The notes under the pieces: generated by a model
Databases searched by the model: none
Seen by the model: only the letters and a program-made list of their open reading frames with translations
Told to the model about the DNA's origin: nothing
Position numbers and translations under genes: made by a program
In this document: positions 37,092 to 50,500 of the stretch, in pieces
Position numbering within the stretch: the stretch's first letter is position 1
How the letters are laid out: every line of letters begins with the position of its first letter
DNA from: Diploscapter coronatus
Lineage: Eukaryota > Nematoda > Chromadorea > Rhabditida > Rhabditidae
NCBI GenBank assembly: GCA_964036155.1
Contig: OZ038423.1
Span: 64,743,249-64,807,248, forward strand
Direction of reading: 5' to 3'
Length of the DNA: 64,000 nt

Positions 37092-40000
37092 ATGACAGTG
37101 CCAGACGGCCCTTCGAAGTGCTCTCCGACCTCGACAAGCTCCACCAACTCGTCCGTCTGTAGATTCTGTCACTGTGGAGAGAAGAGTGGAAACTTCTTCA
37201 GCTGCGAGAAGTTTGCCAAAGCGTTCTGTCGATGCAGGTTGGTCGAATGGTAACCCATTACTTGAGGTATATTATTGTTTATGCCGAAATCTGGGAGATG
37301 CAAAGTGTGGTGCACAGGTATTTTTAGTGGTTAGAAAAGCGAAGAATATTACGCGAAAAGGAGAGACTGGCTTTAAAATCGCTTCTTCCTCCCCTCATTT
37401 TCGACCTCCCGGATTTCGGCATCAACGATAAAGCGTTTGGATTCTGATATTCCTGGAATTTGCTGTAAGAATTTCAAATTGTCTTGTCTTCTACAGGCTT
37501 AGTTCATAGTTCTCGGACTTTTTACGTCTGGGTCAGACTATTTTCCAAAGAAGTCCGTGAACTATCAACTAGGCCTCTTCTATGCAAACCTTCCTAAGAG
37601 ACTATTCACTCCAGAAATTTGAAAATTAGGAATAGACGACTCAAAAATCATACACCGTTTGAATATTTTTTGCAGAGGCACAACAGGGATGTATCACAAA
37701 TCGTGCATGGAGCACTGGCTGATGGTCTCTAAGACGGACTTTTGCGACATCTGCAAGGCCAAATTCATCGTCAAGAGGTCAGACATTTGGTGATTTTCTA
37801 ATCACTTTTTTTTATCTTGCAGATCCACGCAGCCCTTCACTTCGTACCTCAGAAATCAGAGATGCGGAAAAATGCGTAACATCGAGAACAGCCTCCTGGC
37901 CAAATTCCTATGCCTCATCATCTTCACGTAAGCATTTTTTTGCATTTCTAAATCTACTCATTGTCAAAATAGCATTTTTTCCACATCTCAATTGGCTTCT
38001 TGGCAAATTCATCGGCAAACTGTCATCACCATTTGTAATTTCTTAGATTTTAGGCTAAGAAATGTGTAGAGAAATAAAACTGTCAACTTTGCAAATTGTT
38101 GTTTTGCTGGTGAATTATTCAAAAAGACGTCTAAATTGATTCTTATCAATTTTTCACAGTTCGCTTTTAGCCCGATCATGGGTTTCTCTGTGTTCTCTTT
38201 CACCAAAGAGGCCGTAATTGCAGCCCAGCAGATCGGTTCTGAAAACCCCGGTAATGGCGATGAAAGTAAAGATTCGCCTCTCCTCAGTGAGTTCTATTTT
38301 TCATATCTTACCTTTCAATTTTTGATTATATGTTAATCCGCGATGATAGGGATAGTTTTGAAATCTAGAATATCCTTGTCGGCTTCAGTTTTGGCTCTTT
38401 TAATTTTTCTATTTTCATATCGATTTCGGTTAAATTTAGCCCCAGAGAAGATTTGTGTCAGAATGACTGTGCAACCTACCCTCATAATAGTTGCATCACA
38501 TCTTTGTATCTTTAACCTGAAATTTTCAAGCATTTCCTCTAGGTTTGGTAATGTAACGACTATATTTTTTACTGCACAACCTACCTCCCATATTTATTCT
38601 GTATGATTAAAATTCTCTCTAGATCTGGTTCCATTTTCGATGATCATTTTATCGCGGACGTTATAGTGTACTTTGAAAACTCATTAAATTTGCTCATCAT
38701 CATTTTAAATTCATTTTCAGAGCTGATCGTCTATGCAATGATGGCAGTTATGTTCTTGGGCGTCTATTCGGGCTGGCTGATCGCTGTCATCTCCATTCAG
38801 CTCTACGACTACAGAGCCTGGCAGAAGAAAAATATGGTTGGTGAAATTACGTACCTTTTATATCTTATCGAGATACTTTTGAGTTGGATAAGAATTCTAG
38901 TGAGAATGCTTGAAACGAGTTTAATGACTTCTCAATAGCTATCAGATAAAATTTAGCTATAAATTCTGCATTTTTGGTTGGTGAGAAATATGTCTATGAA
39001 AGAAAAAGAAACATTGTCAAATTACCGTCTATATTCTTCCTGTATAACAATAATATGTTTTAAAATATGATCGAAAAATTTCGAGTTCATTTCTAAATCA
39101 CATGCCATATTTATAGTTGATCAGCATCAGAGGCCCAGCCACTCACTTGCAGTCGCAGTCGCGTTCCCAATCCAGAGCCAGCCCCGCCGATGACAGTCCG
39201 AGTCTCTATTCCTCAGCCATCAACTCGTCACATTCCTCTCCAAGTGAATGGACCGAACTGGAGCTGTCGAGTCTGACGGAAAGTGGCAGCAGTGAGGACA
39301 GTCCGCAGAGCAGGAATAACAATAGGGCCACGGACAGGGACAACTTGCCCAACTCCCAGTTAGAACCCGAGTCTGAACGTACGTTCCCTTGATTCACTCA
39401 TTCATTCATTCATTCATTCAGGTGCATCTTTATGTTCTTCTCCTCCTTTCAAATTATGTAGATTTTCAATCATCTTTTTGATAATAATCAGCCTTTATTG
39501 GTAAAATGCGCAAATTTGAGTTCTTTTCTTCGAAAAAAATTTTAACTAGTACATTTTCATAGGGATAGTTTAGAAAATTTGAAAATTTTGCCTGATTTTC
39601 ATGACTAAAGCTTAACTCAGCTATTTGTGATGATAACCATTAAGGTTAGACAGTTCAGGCATATCGACCTTTCGAAAACTATCAAGTATCCAAATGAAGA
39701 TCATGTTTTAGATTTTTTATGTCTCTTATTAGAATTAGGTAACGTTCTTTTCATTTTTAAACTTTGATTTTCTAAATTCAGGGTAATTTAATTTACGGAT
39801 CATCAATTACAGTTGCAGGTACAAATAATTTAATTCGTTCATGAAGCTAAGAATATACGAGCTTTTAGATCCTAGTTTTGTAGTTGAATAAAACATTATT
39901 TTATTTGTTATTGGTAGTTTTTTTAATTCAGCAAATATGAAGATTTTCACAAAAAATACTTTTCTGAAATTACTATAAATTTCCATAGTTCTATAATTTA

Positions 40001-43000
40001 CACGTGTTTCATACTCTTCAAAGATACCCAATTCTTAACTTCTCTAAAATTTTCTTTCCATATTTAGAACTTAGTACATCTGTGCTTGTATTCAGAGGGA
40101 GATCTTTAGAAGTTGGAAGAATGAAGAACAAAAGCCGAGGGGAGGGAAGGGAGGCGAATTGCCTGCATCAGGTGACCGCCCAGCTCGACTCGGCTTCTTT
40201 CCCTTTTCCCTCAAATTTTGTTTTCTTTGGTTCGACTGCTACTACTCTTCCCTATTTTCATCATCACTTTCTTATTTATTATAAAAAGCGGCGCTTTTGC
40301 AATTGGCGAGCAATTTATTTCTTTTTGATAGGCAAAAATTCTCCTTGTACTTGATACTTTAATCTTCAATTTCGAGACAACTTTAATTGAATCACCTCAT
40401 TTCATTGCTGAAATTATTTTAAAAATTCATTATAGCTTCAATTTAGACAATACTCTTTTGTTCCCTTTCCAACATCAAAGTTCATTGTGTTCTTCTTCAG
40501 CCTTCTTTCAGCTTATCATCATGTGTCTGCCTTAGAACTGCTTAGCTTCTTCCCCGCTCTCCCTGATATTTGTTTCTTGAAATATGCATAATTCCTCATT
40601 CCTCTCTCCTTGTATTTCCACGTTCAGTTTTAGTTTTCCTACGGCTAATTAGCCGTCTAATTCCCCTAGTCGAGCAATTTCTGCAATTCTGCACTGCAAT
40701 CTCCTCCATTTCATTCTGATCTCCAGTCTTTCACTCCTCACTTCATACCCCCTTCAAATACCTTCACTCGATACTATTACATTCTCTGTCAGATATTTTC
40801 CTTCTCTTCCATATGATTTTCGCTTTTCATTGTTTCATAGCTTCAATGCGGTATTTCAATCGTGTTTGCATCTTTCTCTCCCTCTTCGGAGGGAATCCCC
40901 CTTCTGCTTCAATCGATTGCGTCGCTTACACTCCGTCCTTTTGCCTTCTTTTCCCTCTCTTCTCCACTCCCTCTCTGTCTTGTCGTTTTTCCCGAATGTA
41001 CCCGGTGCATTTCATTTCATTTCATTTTTCGACTTGCCTGTCTTCATTCCATGTCTTCAATTTCATTCTTCTCAATCAATAGCTCCTTTATTCCCGCTCT
41101 CCCCCAATCAACAATCCCTTCCCATTCCTTTGTGTTTCACGTGCCCATCTTCGTGCCAGTTTGCATCTCCACATTTTCCTTCCCTTCTTTTCTTTGCTAT
41201 TATTTTCCCAGCCCTTGCAGCTCTGTGCAGTGTTTAGCATTTCGATATTCGGTCCTCTATCGAATTCTGCTCCTTTCCTTCAGCCTAAGCGGTGCGTGGT
41301 TCTAAGCGATCTCGCCGCGACTAAGCCCGATATTATCCCCCGCCTTGCGAATGTGCAATTTCTCGTTATCTGCCGACTTCTTTTCACATTTCATTTCGTA
41401 TCGCACAATTCCCCCTTTACTTGGAATATCACAATTTGTGTGGAAAACATCCATTCTGCCTGCCATCAACTCGGACGTAATTTTGAGGAGCGCAATCGAT
41501 ATTGTGACATGTGATGAGTGCACTGCCTCTTTCCCTCCATGCTTCGAAATGCGAGGCATCTTTGGCCTTCTAAATCGATTTTTTATTGTATTATATCTTT
41601 GTTGTTTATGCTGAATAATTCCACCTGACATTTCATCTATTTCATTGTTTTGCATATGTACGATATCTTTCTGCAGCTCTTTTCGTCATTTATCCACCTG
41701 CCTTATCTCTGCCTGTTTGTTATTTCTTTCCTCAATTCAGTTTTATTGCTTTGTTACTTTCTTCCTAGTCCTCCAAATTCCTTCAGTCATTTCTAACTCA
41801 ATTTCAAGCCTCGTCATCCCTTCTCCTTTTCAAGTTCACACGCACTCAATCTGTTCCTCTTCTCTGTCTATCTGCCCTTATCAATCAGCTCAAATCCCCT
41901 ATCCTTCAGCTAAATGTCTTAATTTCCGGTGTCTGGCTGTTCATCAGTTCATTCCATTCATTGTAACGCAACTTCCCAGTCTCAGCTCTTTTCTATTTCT
42001 GTCCCAGTCATCCAGCCATTTCCTCCGGTCATGCTGCTTCTGCTGCTGTTTTCCCCGTCTTATTGATCGATTCTCCAATGCTCGTTTTATCATTCATCAC
42101 TGCAGTTGTCTTTCCAATGATCGATTGAATTAGATACTATAGTTTATCGTTGGAGAAGAATTCTTTAAGCGATTTTCAAGCTCAAAAAATAAGGGTTTTT
42201 ATTCGAAGCGAAGAAAAAGTATGCGACTAATTCCTGCGATAAATTCTCGTGATGAATTGTTTCGAAATATTTTTTTTTGGAGAGAATGGACTTTATTCTG
42301 CCGCTTTTCTATGTCTGGTGCAAGCTGTTGTTTCTATTCTGAATTCAGAAACCATTCCTGTCACATTTTCAACATTCTATTGATTTCAATTTTCTGTACA
42401 TCAGATGTTTTTGTATGAATTCTAATCTTGGGTGTTTTCAAGGTCTTGAGATTGGAAACCAAACGGATGAAGCTTCAATTTCCGAATTTTCTGAAAACAA
42501 CCTTGTCCATCCCTGAAAAGCGTGAGAAGATCGAAGAAACTTGCTTCGCTACTATTTTTGAAATTAATTCGATCTGAAGAGGAGGACAACAAATTGGATA
42601 GTGAAGAGAATGGGCAATAGATAGTGTCTTTCCCTTTTTGTTTTCTGCACCCATTTTATCTCGATAAGTCAACCATTCATTTCGTCGACAAAATGAATCA
42701 CTTTCGCATTGCGATTTTGATTTTCGAGTGTAAACTTTGACAGTTTCGATTCGAAATGACACTATTGCAAATGGTTCTCAGAAAATAAACCAGGAATATT
42801 CAGAGATTCTCTGGAAAGGGACAGTTTGCTGTCCGGATTTGGACAAAGGAGTTGGAGAAGCAGAAGAGGAAGGAGAATGGATGAGCTTCTGGCCATTATC
42901 TGCATCGTAATTCTGTGCTGTCTCATGTTCTTCGCCTGGCTGATCAGTATGGCAACGTGTCCAGACACAATGGTTGCGTTACTGTCAGGCACTAAGTAAG

Positions 43001-44970
43001 AAAGATTCGAGATTCTCTATTGAATGGTTAGAAAATTGTGTCACATACCATGTAAAAATTACCTCAGCTTATCAGTTTGAATAAGTAATCCTGATGGATC
43101 TATTTATTCTATCAAATTTCGTTAGGAAAAGTTAGTTCATGGGATGTTCACGAATAACCCTAACAAAGGGTTGACAATGGAAAAGGATAAATTTGGATGA
43201 AATATTCTCGTTTTCACCGAATTTACCCAATTCAACCTATGTTGAAAAATCACTTGACCCCTCTAGCCATAATGCAGTAAATCGTGAAAACCGTTTTACG
43301 CAAAGCATAAATTACGTTGCATGAGGAATCGAAATTACAAATTAGCACACATTATTTCTTTATAAGATAACACGGTTTTCGGGTTTTCCCGCCCGAGCAC
43401 TTAAACGTGAGCATTTTCTGACTTCGAATCCGTGATCTGCTTCACGAAATACTCCTATGCTGAAAAAATTAGCCAAATCGGGGCGAACACGTGAAAAACT
43501 CCTAATGAATCGATCAGGTTCTAAATTTCTCTCGATTTCCAACAACTCTAGTTGAATATCATTATGGCTAATTACGGAAGTTTCTGGCAAGTAATAACTT
43601 TTGAAAAAAATATCTAGAGATAGAAACATGCATCAAGAAATCATGCTAATAATATGATGAGTACCGTCCAAGATAGCTTGCTCACTTTCTCAATTTTCTT
43701 TGAATCAAACGAACGAGTTTTTGTAGTGAAATTCTCTAAACTATGCGGACCTTCACGTGCATATTCAGTGGACGCTGCACATTGCAGTGCCTGGATAAAG
43801 GAGATAAAAATGAAAGGAAAATAAATGAAGAAAAAATAGGGAAGCTGCTGGAAAAGAGAGAATAGCTATTGCCGCCAGCTGCTAGAGGCCTCCTTCTTCA
43901 CTCGAACTTCTTTTTGTTTTCCCCGCTCTTTGCTCATTTTGCTTCTAGACGATCGGCCTAGTTTATGGAGACTTCAATTGTTTGAATCACAGAGAGGCAC
44001 TGATAAATAAACTGATAGGAAGTATGGAGTTGAACGGAATTTCGGTTTTTGGCCGATTAGTCCGAAATATCTCTGAATTTAACAAGAAAAATTTAAGATC
44101 AAGTTTTAATAATGTTGCGCCAAAACACAAAGAACAACCCATTTTATATTTCGAAAATATCTGCTAACGTTAAAATACTAGATTTAGAAAATATACGTGA
44201 TTTTTCACCTTAAAATTAAATTTCGACTGAATTTTTCAAAACACAAATTTGCTTACTTCTGGCAAAAAAATCTGAGCATATACGATTGGAATGAATTTCA
44301 GAGCGGACTCTGCCTTCTCCTCTTCGCACGAATCGAAAGAATTGATAGGGAAACAATTGGAAGAGAGGGTAGGATAGGATGACTGATAAGGAGTTATGAA
44401 TGGAAATTTGAATAATTCAGGAACTGGCTTCCTCAGTCTCATCCGTTTATTTACCGCTAAATTCTGCAAGAGTTCCAGCCAGCGACAAGAAACTGAGCGT
44501 TGTGCCTGAACAAGATGAACAACTCACCGTTCAATCAACAATTTACGCCATGAGACCTTCAATTCTGAAAATTCAACAAGTATGATATCTTTTTACTTTA
44601 TACAATGTCAGATAAATTTAGCGACAATATTTATTTCATTACGAATTATCATCCTTTGATACACATCATAATTATGCAAGAATGAAGATTCTAAACGAAG
44701 TTTATTTCCGAAATCTAGAATTCAAGGATGAATTTTATGAATAAGTTGAAAAACATCTCTAATTATGCACAAATCAATCGGGCTTATTTTGAACTGTTCC
44801 AGAATGCATCTAATCTGACACCAACCGTGGATGAAACAGCGGAGCCGATGGCTGTGAGCGGGCAGATTACGGAGGAGAATAAGCAGTCGAATACGGATAT
44901 CTGCAGCACGAGTCAGTTGCCTGAAACGACTCAGCAGAATGACGGATCAACTGTTCAGGAAGTTCTTTGA
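37092..44970 (+). CDS. MARCH-type RING-CH membrane ubiquitin ligase, 484 aa
   Basis: Ten exons in phase (1455 nt): 37092-37237, 37676-37777, 37823-37927, 38171-38286, 38721-38836, 39117-39378, 42782-42995, 44302-44368, 44421-44579, 44803-44970. Residues 23-75 form a C4HC3 RING-CH finger: Cys23, Cys26, Cys46, Cys48, His56, Cys59, Cys72, Cys75, with the H-x2-C-x2-HW core seen in MARCH E3 ligases. Two membrane segments follow near 108-135 (LLAKFLCLIIF, then PIMGFSVFSF) and 157-185 (LIVYAMMAVMFLGVYSGWL). A Ser/Gln-rich linker comes next. A third hydrophobic segment lies near 318-340 (LLAIICIVILCCLMFFAWLI), and then a polar tail. MARCH proteins ubiquitinate membrane proteins and direct their traffic. 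Intron 6 is 3.4 kb and CT-rich. The frame continues past the GTACGT donor for only a few codons (ERTFP stop), so a shorter form is possible. Confidence 0.85.
39379..42781 (+). other. 3.4-kb pyrimidine-rich intron 6 of the MARCH gene
   Basis: Begins GTACGT and ends TTCTCAG. An (ATTC)n run follows the donor closely. Between about 40500 and 42130 the plus strand is dominated by C and T, with CTGC and TGCA words. Open frames of up to 162 aa in this tract reflect its composition and are not genes. Confidence 0.7.
39395..39419 (+). repeat. (ATTC)n microsatellite
   Basis: Several tandem ATTC units lie about 20 bases inside intron 6 of the MARCH gene, downstream of the GTACGT donor. Confidence 0.75.
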
Positions 44971-47525
44971 AAATACGCATCGTTTTTGCATGATTATTAT
45001 GTGATTTATAATCACTAGTTTAAATTTTAACGATATTTTATTCTTCGTTAAATTAATGTTTCGTGATTTGTTGTCGAATGTGTACAGAACAATTCTCGTT
45101 CTGCTTTGCAATGTCTGCCTTTTTCATATCTCATTCATTTCAATTTCATTATCTTCAGTTTTTAAAATCGTACGGGAATCATCACAATTTCAAGTCGTTT
45201 TATATCGCAAATTTCTCGAACAAATCAATGCTTGCTAATAATTTGTTCAATTTTATGTACATGATAAACATAGAGGATGCAACGCTTCGGGTTTATTTCT
45301 TATTTTGTTCTTCTACTTTCTCCTATTCTTCAATGTTTTATGTATTATCTGTTCTCATCAAATGTTCAAACATCGTTAGTTTCGATTTTCTCGTTTTTGC
45401 TTTATTTAGCCAACAAATTTAATATGAACTTATTGCATATATTATATGAAACTAAATGTTATTATTTGCATTTTATTATATTCAGTTATCATCATTGAAT
45501 TCTTCACTTATTTCCGCTTTTGCTATTGTTTCTTGTTTCAGTAGAAGCAGATTTTTGAGATGAAAATTCAGTTCAATTTAAACCACAAATCTTCCCTTTC
45601 TGTAGAAATAAGCCGAATGAATTTCAGTTTTCAACACCACAACTTTATCTCAATATTATTATCGCTGCATTTCCATCATTTATGTCTACATTTGTAGGTA
45701 TCTGTAAATTAATTCATCTTCATTATGCATGTGTTTGTTAGTCGGCGTTTCTCACGGATTCGCATCGGAATTCTACGTGTTCAAATAAACGGGATGTCGA
45801 TTATTCGATTAGAAGAAGTGAGCCTTTATTTGCATGGAAAAATAACAAACAATTGTGACTAGCAGCCGTCGGTTATAATCTACAGGAAATGACAATTGAC
45901 AAATTGGCAATTCAACCGAATCAATGAAATGTTCGTTCACTGGGCAAATTGCGAGGCGCGAGGAGAAATGAAAAACCGATAAATCAGACAAGAGGATAAA
46001 CAACTCTATTATATAAATACTCTCTAGGCAGATTATGTCATGCTATAACTAAACAATAATCATCTTTTAGCTGAGCCAAAAATTAGAATTATGTGACAAA
46101 ATAATCCATTTTGTAACTCAACCATGTCAATAATACTATCCGCTAGGAGATAAACATTTGTGATAGAAATCTTCTCCAATATGTAGAGAACGCAAATGCT
46201 CAAATTCGAGTATGCAGAAATTGCATTTTTTCCGTAAACAAATTTTTTGAAATGGACTCCTGCAAAAGCCTGAAGATTTGGTGGGATTTAAAAACGGGTT
46301 TTGTAGAGAATTTCAAGTTCTACAAATGTCTTCCTTGGACCAATTCCGAAAAATCTCGAAAATCCGATTCATTGGACCTACAATGTTCTACATCTGATAG
46401 AATATTTCTACAAGGATGGAGATCATATCCTGAAAATTTCAAGCCCCGCGACGAAAGCTTACAAGCGCTCAATCGTTCAAAGTTTCTTTCACTTTGCACA
46501 GAAATTATGGAAATGAGCAAGTTTCATTTGTATTTTCGTCACTTTTTTAGTCTGAAAACAATTTCTGATCATTTCCGCGACTCACCATCGCAATGGAGTA
46601 GAATTAGTCAAGCAATTAGCTTGAATTTTGAAAGAGAAATGACCGTGTTTTGATCAAAATCGGAAATTTCTTTTTGATCCAAGTATTTGAGGGGTCCAGC
46701 AATATTTCTGCTGGCTTCCAATCCCACCAATATCAACTTTTAAAAATCATTTGCGCTCTCTATCAATGTCTTCTTCTCAACGCAAAAATAGAAGAAATAG
46801 CAAACTTTTAATTGGTAAGCAATTTGATGGCAATTTATGGAAATGAAACGAATGAATAGATGAATGAATTGAATCATTGCTGAACTCACAGAAATTGTAC
46901 CGGATTAAATATCAACCAGGAGATGGGAAGCATACAGAACAGAGCTAGCGGAAAAGGAAGGAAAAGTGTCGTTGACAGTCAAATTGAGTGTCAAATAGTA
47001 TAAAATCGAAAATAGAAAGGAGCGAAACCCTTATTGAAATCGATTTGTACGTCCGTGCACCGCAAAGGACTGATGAATGCAAGAATGCAACAGAGCTGAT
47101 GAAGGAAGAACCCGTGAATGAAGAGGAAGCGTGCAGGTATTCGAGTGAAATTAATGAATGCTACATATGAAGAATGGGTTAGAGGTTGGCAGAGAGATTA
47201 TCAGAAGACATGATTTCTGGAAACTAATGAATTGAATGAAGATGATGATGTGAAGAGGACAACAGGGGATGTTGTGGACGGGGATGAGGCAAAGAGCCCA
47301 GGGCAGAAGGGTTAAGTAGAGCCTGAATATTTATGCTTTATGGTCAGGCAAAGAAGCCATGATCAATCAGAATACGTTATCTGGCGATTATTTATCCGAA
47401 CTGGTCAGTAAAGAATTTTTACTGGCAAATGTTCTATATCTTAAAAAAAAAGGCAAGAAACGATTGCTCCTAACTCGCCACTGAATGCAAATTTTGTTCA
47501 ATTTGTTCAATGAATTTAAATAAGT
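44971..47525. other. Convergent intergenic region
   Basis: Lies between the 3' ends of the MARCH and SAEG-1-like genes. T-rich near 45000-45550. A 133-aa frame at 46252-46653 shares the 20-mer GTTTTGTAGAGAATTTCAAG with the foldback arm near 60070, so it is probably repeat-derived. Nothing else is recognised. Confidence 0.5.
46252..46700. repeat. Repeat-like segment related to foldback arm sequence
   Basis: Contains GTTTTGTAGAGAATTTCAAG near 46307, also present in the outer arm of the large foldback. The surrounding CGAAAATCC and AATTTC words resemble repeat sequence rather than codons. The 133-aa frame has no recognisable domain. Confidence 0.4.
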
Positions 47526-50500
47526 CTAGTTATTTCTATGCAATTCTATAAATTGACTTACAGCTTGTAAATCGAGTGCAGGTTGGAGAGAGTGAGCATT
47601 GACAAGATTGGGACTGACTTGTTGCTGCTGCTGCTGCAGATGCTGAGACACAGTCAGCCCAAGTTGGGTGGACAAACTCAGACCGAGATGGGCGTTCGAC
47701 GTGGCCAGATGATGACTTGCAACACATAAAATTGAAAGTATAACAATTGCTGGATTCTTAAGCGACGAATTTTGAAGTGGATTATTTTTTAGATTCAAGC
47801 TGAACTTCGCACGTCACTTGAAGAGAATTAGCAGAAATCGATGAAATACGAATTTCGTGTTATGTCGACTTGGTATGTATGAGTGAAATATTGAAAAGGG
47901 TATTCAAAACAACGACGTAGAACAGGACCTTTTATTTTGCGAGCAATAAAGTTGCTTACCAATTGGACTAGCCGTGAGTCCTTGCAGATGTCCCATAGCA
48001 GCGAGACTATTAGCGACAGTGACGGCGTTGGCCACGTTCTGCTGGTTGATTGCATGTATCTGCGCCTGTCCCCCTGCCTGCATTTGCACTCCCGAATGCC
48101 CAATTGTGACTGCATCGATTTGGGACTTCGCCTCTGCCTCAGCCCGAGCCTTCATTGCGTGGCTTTTCATGTGCGCATTCAGGGACTTCACTTTCTCGAA
48201 GCACTTGTCGCACAGCCTGCAATGGAAGAAACCGTCTGCACTCGGCTGGGCGCCCTTCTTGTTGATTATCAGCTGGTTGCGGGGCATCGACTAAAATATT
48301 TCATTCAAATTAACTTTATTTTTTCGAATAATTCCTACCGGTTGATAGTTCCTCTGTAGTCCAACCATGTCCGAGGAGGAAGAAGGAGACAGATTCTGGA
48401 ACATTCCAACTTGAGAGTTAATTTGCGATGAGCAGCTAGGAGAGGGCATTGTGTTGTGCATGAAGTGGTCCTTTCCGTCATCCGTCGCTGCAAATGTCGT
48501 GTCAGATTCTGCGTCCGATTCGATGTTCTCTTCCAGCGAACACTTCTTCATCGGAATACTTTCCTCCATCTAAATTGGAAATTTATTCTCATTTTAACTA
48601 GGGTGAAAACTAACCTGTTGTAAATTCAACTCAAGTAACTGTCGTTTCCTTCTCAAATTTCTCAACTTCCTATAGTCGTCCGGACAGACCTTCTTCCACA
48701 TATAGTAAAATTCCACGCATTCGCTCACCGTCTTGCTCGTCAACTGAAAATCACAATATTTTTATCTTCATTTTATACAGTTTTAAAAAATTCACATCAG
48801 GGATGTACGAGTTTTTCGATTTGGCAATTTTAGCAATCAAAATTCATGATTGTTAATTTAGATATCGGTTATGTTCTAGATTTTTTTCTAATGTTTCAAT
48901 TCACCTCAATCATGCTTTACATTTAAAGAATCGATGGATTAGCAAGTTTGGTCTCTTCATTTTATGAGTAAAAATCGAATTTCATTTGTCTACACACGAA
49001 AGATCAGTACATAAATTGAACGATATTTCCACCAGCATAAAATTTGAAACTCAGATTAGGTTATCATTAAACGGGGAGATTTTTGGTATTTCTAACATCA
49101 AAATTTTGTTTATAGATCAAATTGACTCACTTCTTGTGCAACTTGGTGAAAGTCCTTCTCGCTCTTGTAAATAGCATCCTGGAATGCGTATACTTCATCG
49201 GGAGTCCAAGGCGTGGAGTCGGTATATCTGGCCCCGTAGACAGTCGAGTAGTGCTCCCAATCGAGGGTGTCGCAACGGAGCAAATCGACCACAGCGGCCT
49301 CGATGTTGCCTTTGTTCTCATACAGCAAATGAAGAGCGAGTTCCTCAAATATCGTAAAATAAAATATCGAAGATAATACGATCTCATCATTATCAGACAT
49401 CAAATATTCATTAGAAATAAAGTCGACCCTTGTCGACGAAAATCTATATCCTCATGAAAATCTGTATGATCATTGGATATTCGACCTATGCTCCTTTTAC
49501 GAGTATAGCAATCAAAACGTGGAAATTTAGCTAATTTTAGTCTGGTAAGGACTTCCTGATTAACCAATAAGTTCTCGCCAAAGATATATAGAAACTAAAT
49601 TGTTGAGCAACACAAAAACGCCTTGAATATTGGCTTGTAATTAGTGATTTTTCATAATATCAAGGTTAAAGTTACCTTATTAGCTCCAGGTTTGGGGAAT
49701 GCCTCGCTGCAGGCCAACCTCTCGAAAGCATCGACCTGTTCAGGATCGACGTCCTTGAGTATTTCAGGAGAGAATAGACACTCGTCCTTGTCAGGGATGG
49801 CATCCAACTCGCTCTGCAGCACTTCCCTCTCATTCCACTTGCGCACTCGAGCCTGGTGGTCTCTGCCAATGTTGATGTGTCTGCAATCAAACAGTCACTG
49901 CCATTATCTGTGTGCGGGAAGGACTCACGGCACAGAATCGCTGATGAGAGGAGCCGTGCCGTCTGGCAGGTCGTAGTAGGACTCCGACATGCAGCTCTCC
50001 TTCCGAACTCGCTCGGCATTCTCCGCTATCGGCTGCTTCTGAACTGGCTCTTCGATCGATCTGAAAATCGAATTTTGAATAAAAGGAACGAGACAGTATC
50101 TTGATCATAACTTCGATGGCGTAGTTTTAGACTCACTGTAAACTTTACTCGTGTGGAAAATGATTTTTGCCGATCGAGGTATAGATAGAATAGGATGGAG
50201 AAGTTTTCATCGAAAAATGCTTTTTAAATATGCTGATCATTTGGCAGCGAATATTCCTAATCTTATCTATCCCTGACCGTATATCGGCAAAAATTCAGTC
50301 TTTCAAGTGAATAAAATGTACAAACTAGTGAAGTTACAATTATTAATAGTTCATATCCGAGTAAAAACGTACTATTTTGAAAACTAATTCATTTAGGGTC
50401 GAAATGCGATAATTTAATTAATATGAAAAAAAATTTTCTGAGATGGAATTGGAAGATTTCAAAGATTATAGAAATAAAATAAAAAATCTTACTTGGCAGA

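Noticed and set aside
40830..42133. Several plus-strand frames of 117-162 aa
   Set aside because: They are inside intron 6 of the MARCH gene, whose exons on either side join in phase; composition alone keeps the frames open.
42877..44970. Separate single-pass membrane protein starting MDELLAII
   Set aside because: The frame is open upstream to an acceptor at 42781 that matches the phase of the MARCH exon ending at 39378, so one gene explains both better.
46252..46653. 133-aa gene
   Set aside because: Shares a 20-mer with the foldback element, has no recognisable domain and stands alone between convergent 3' ends.
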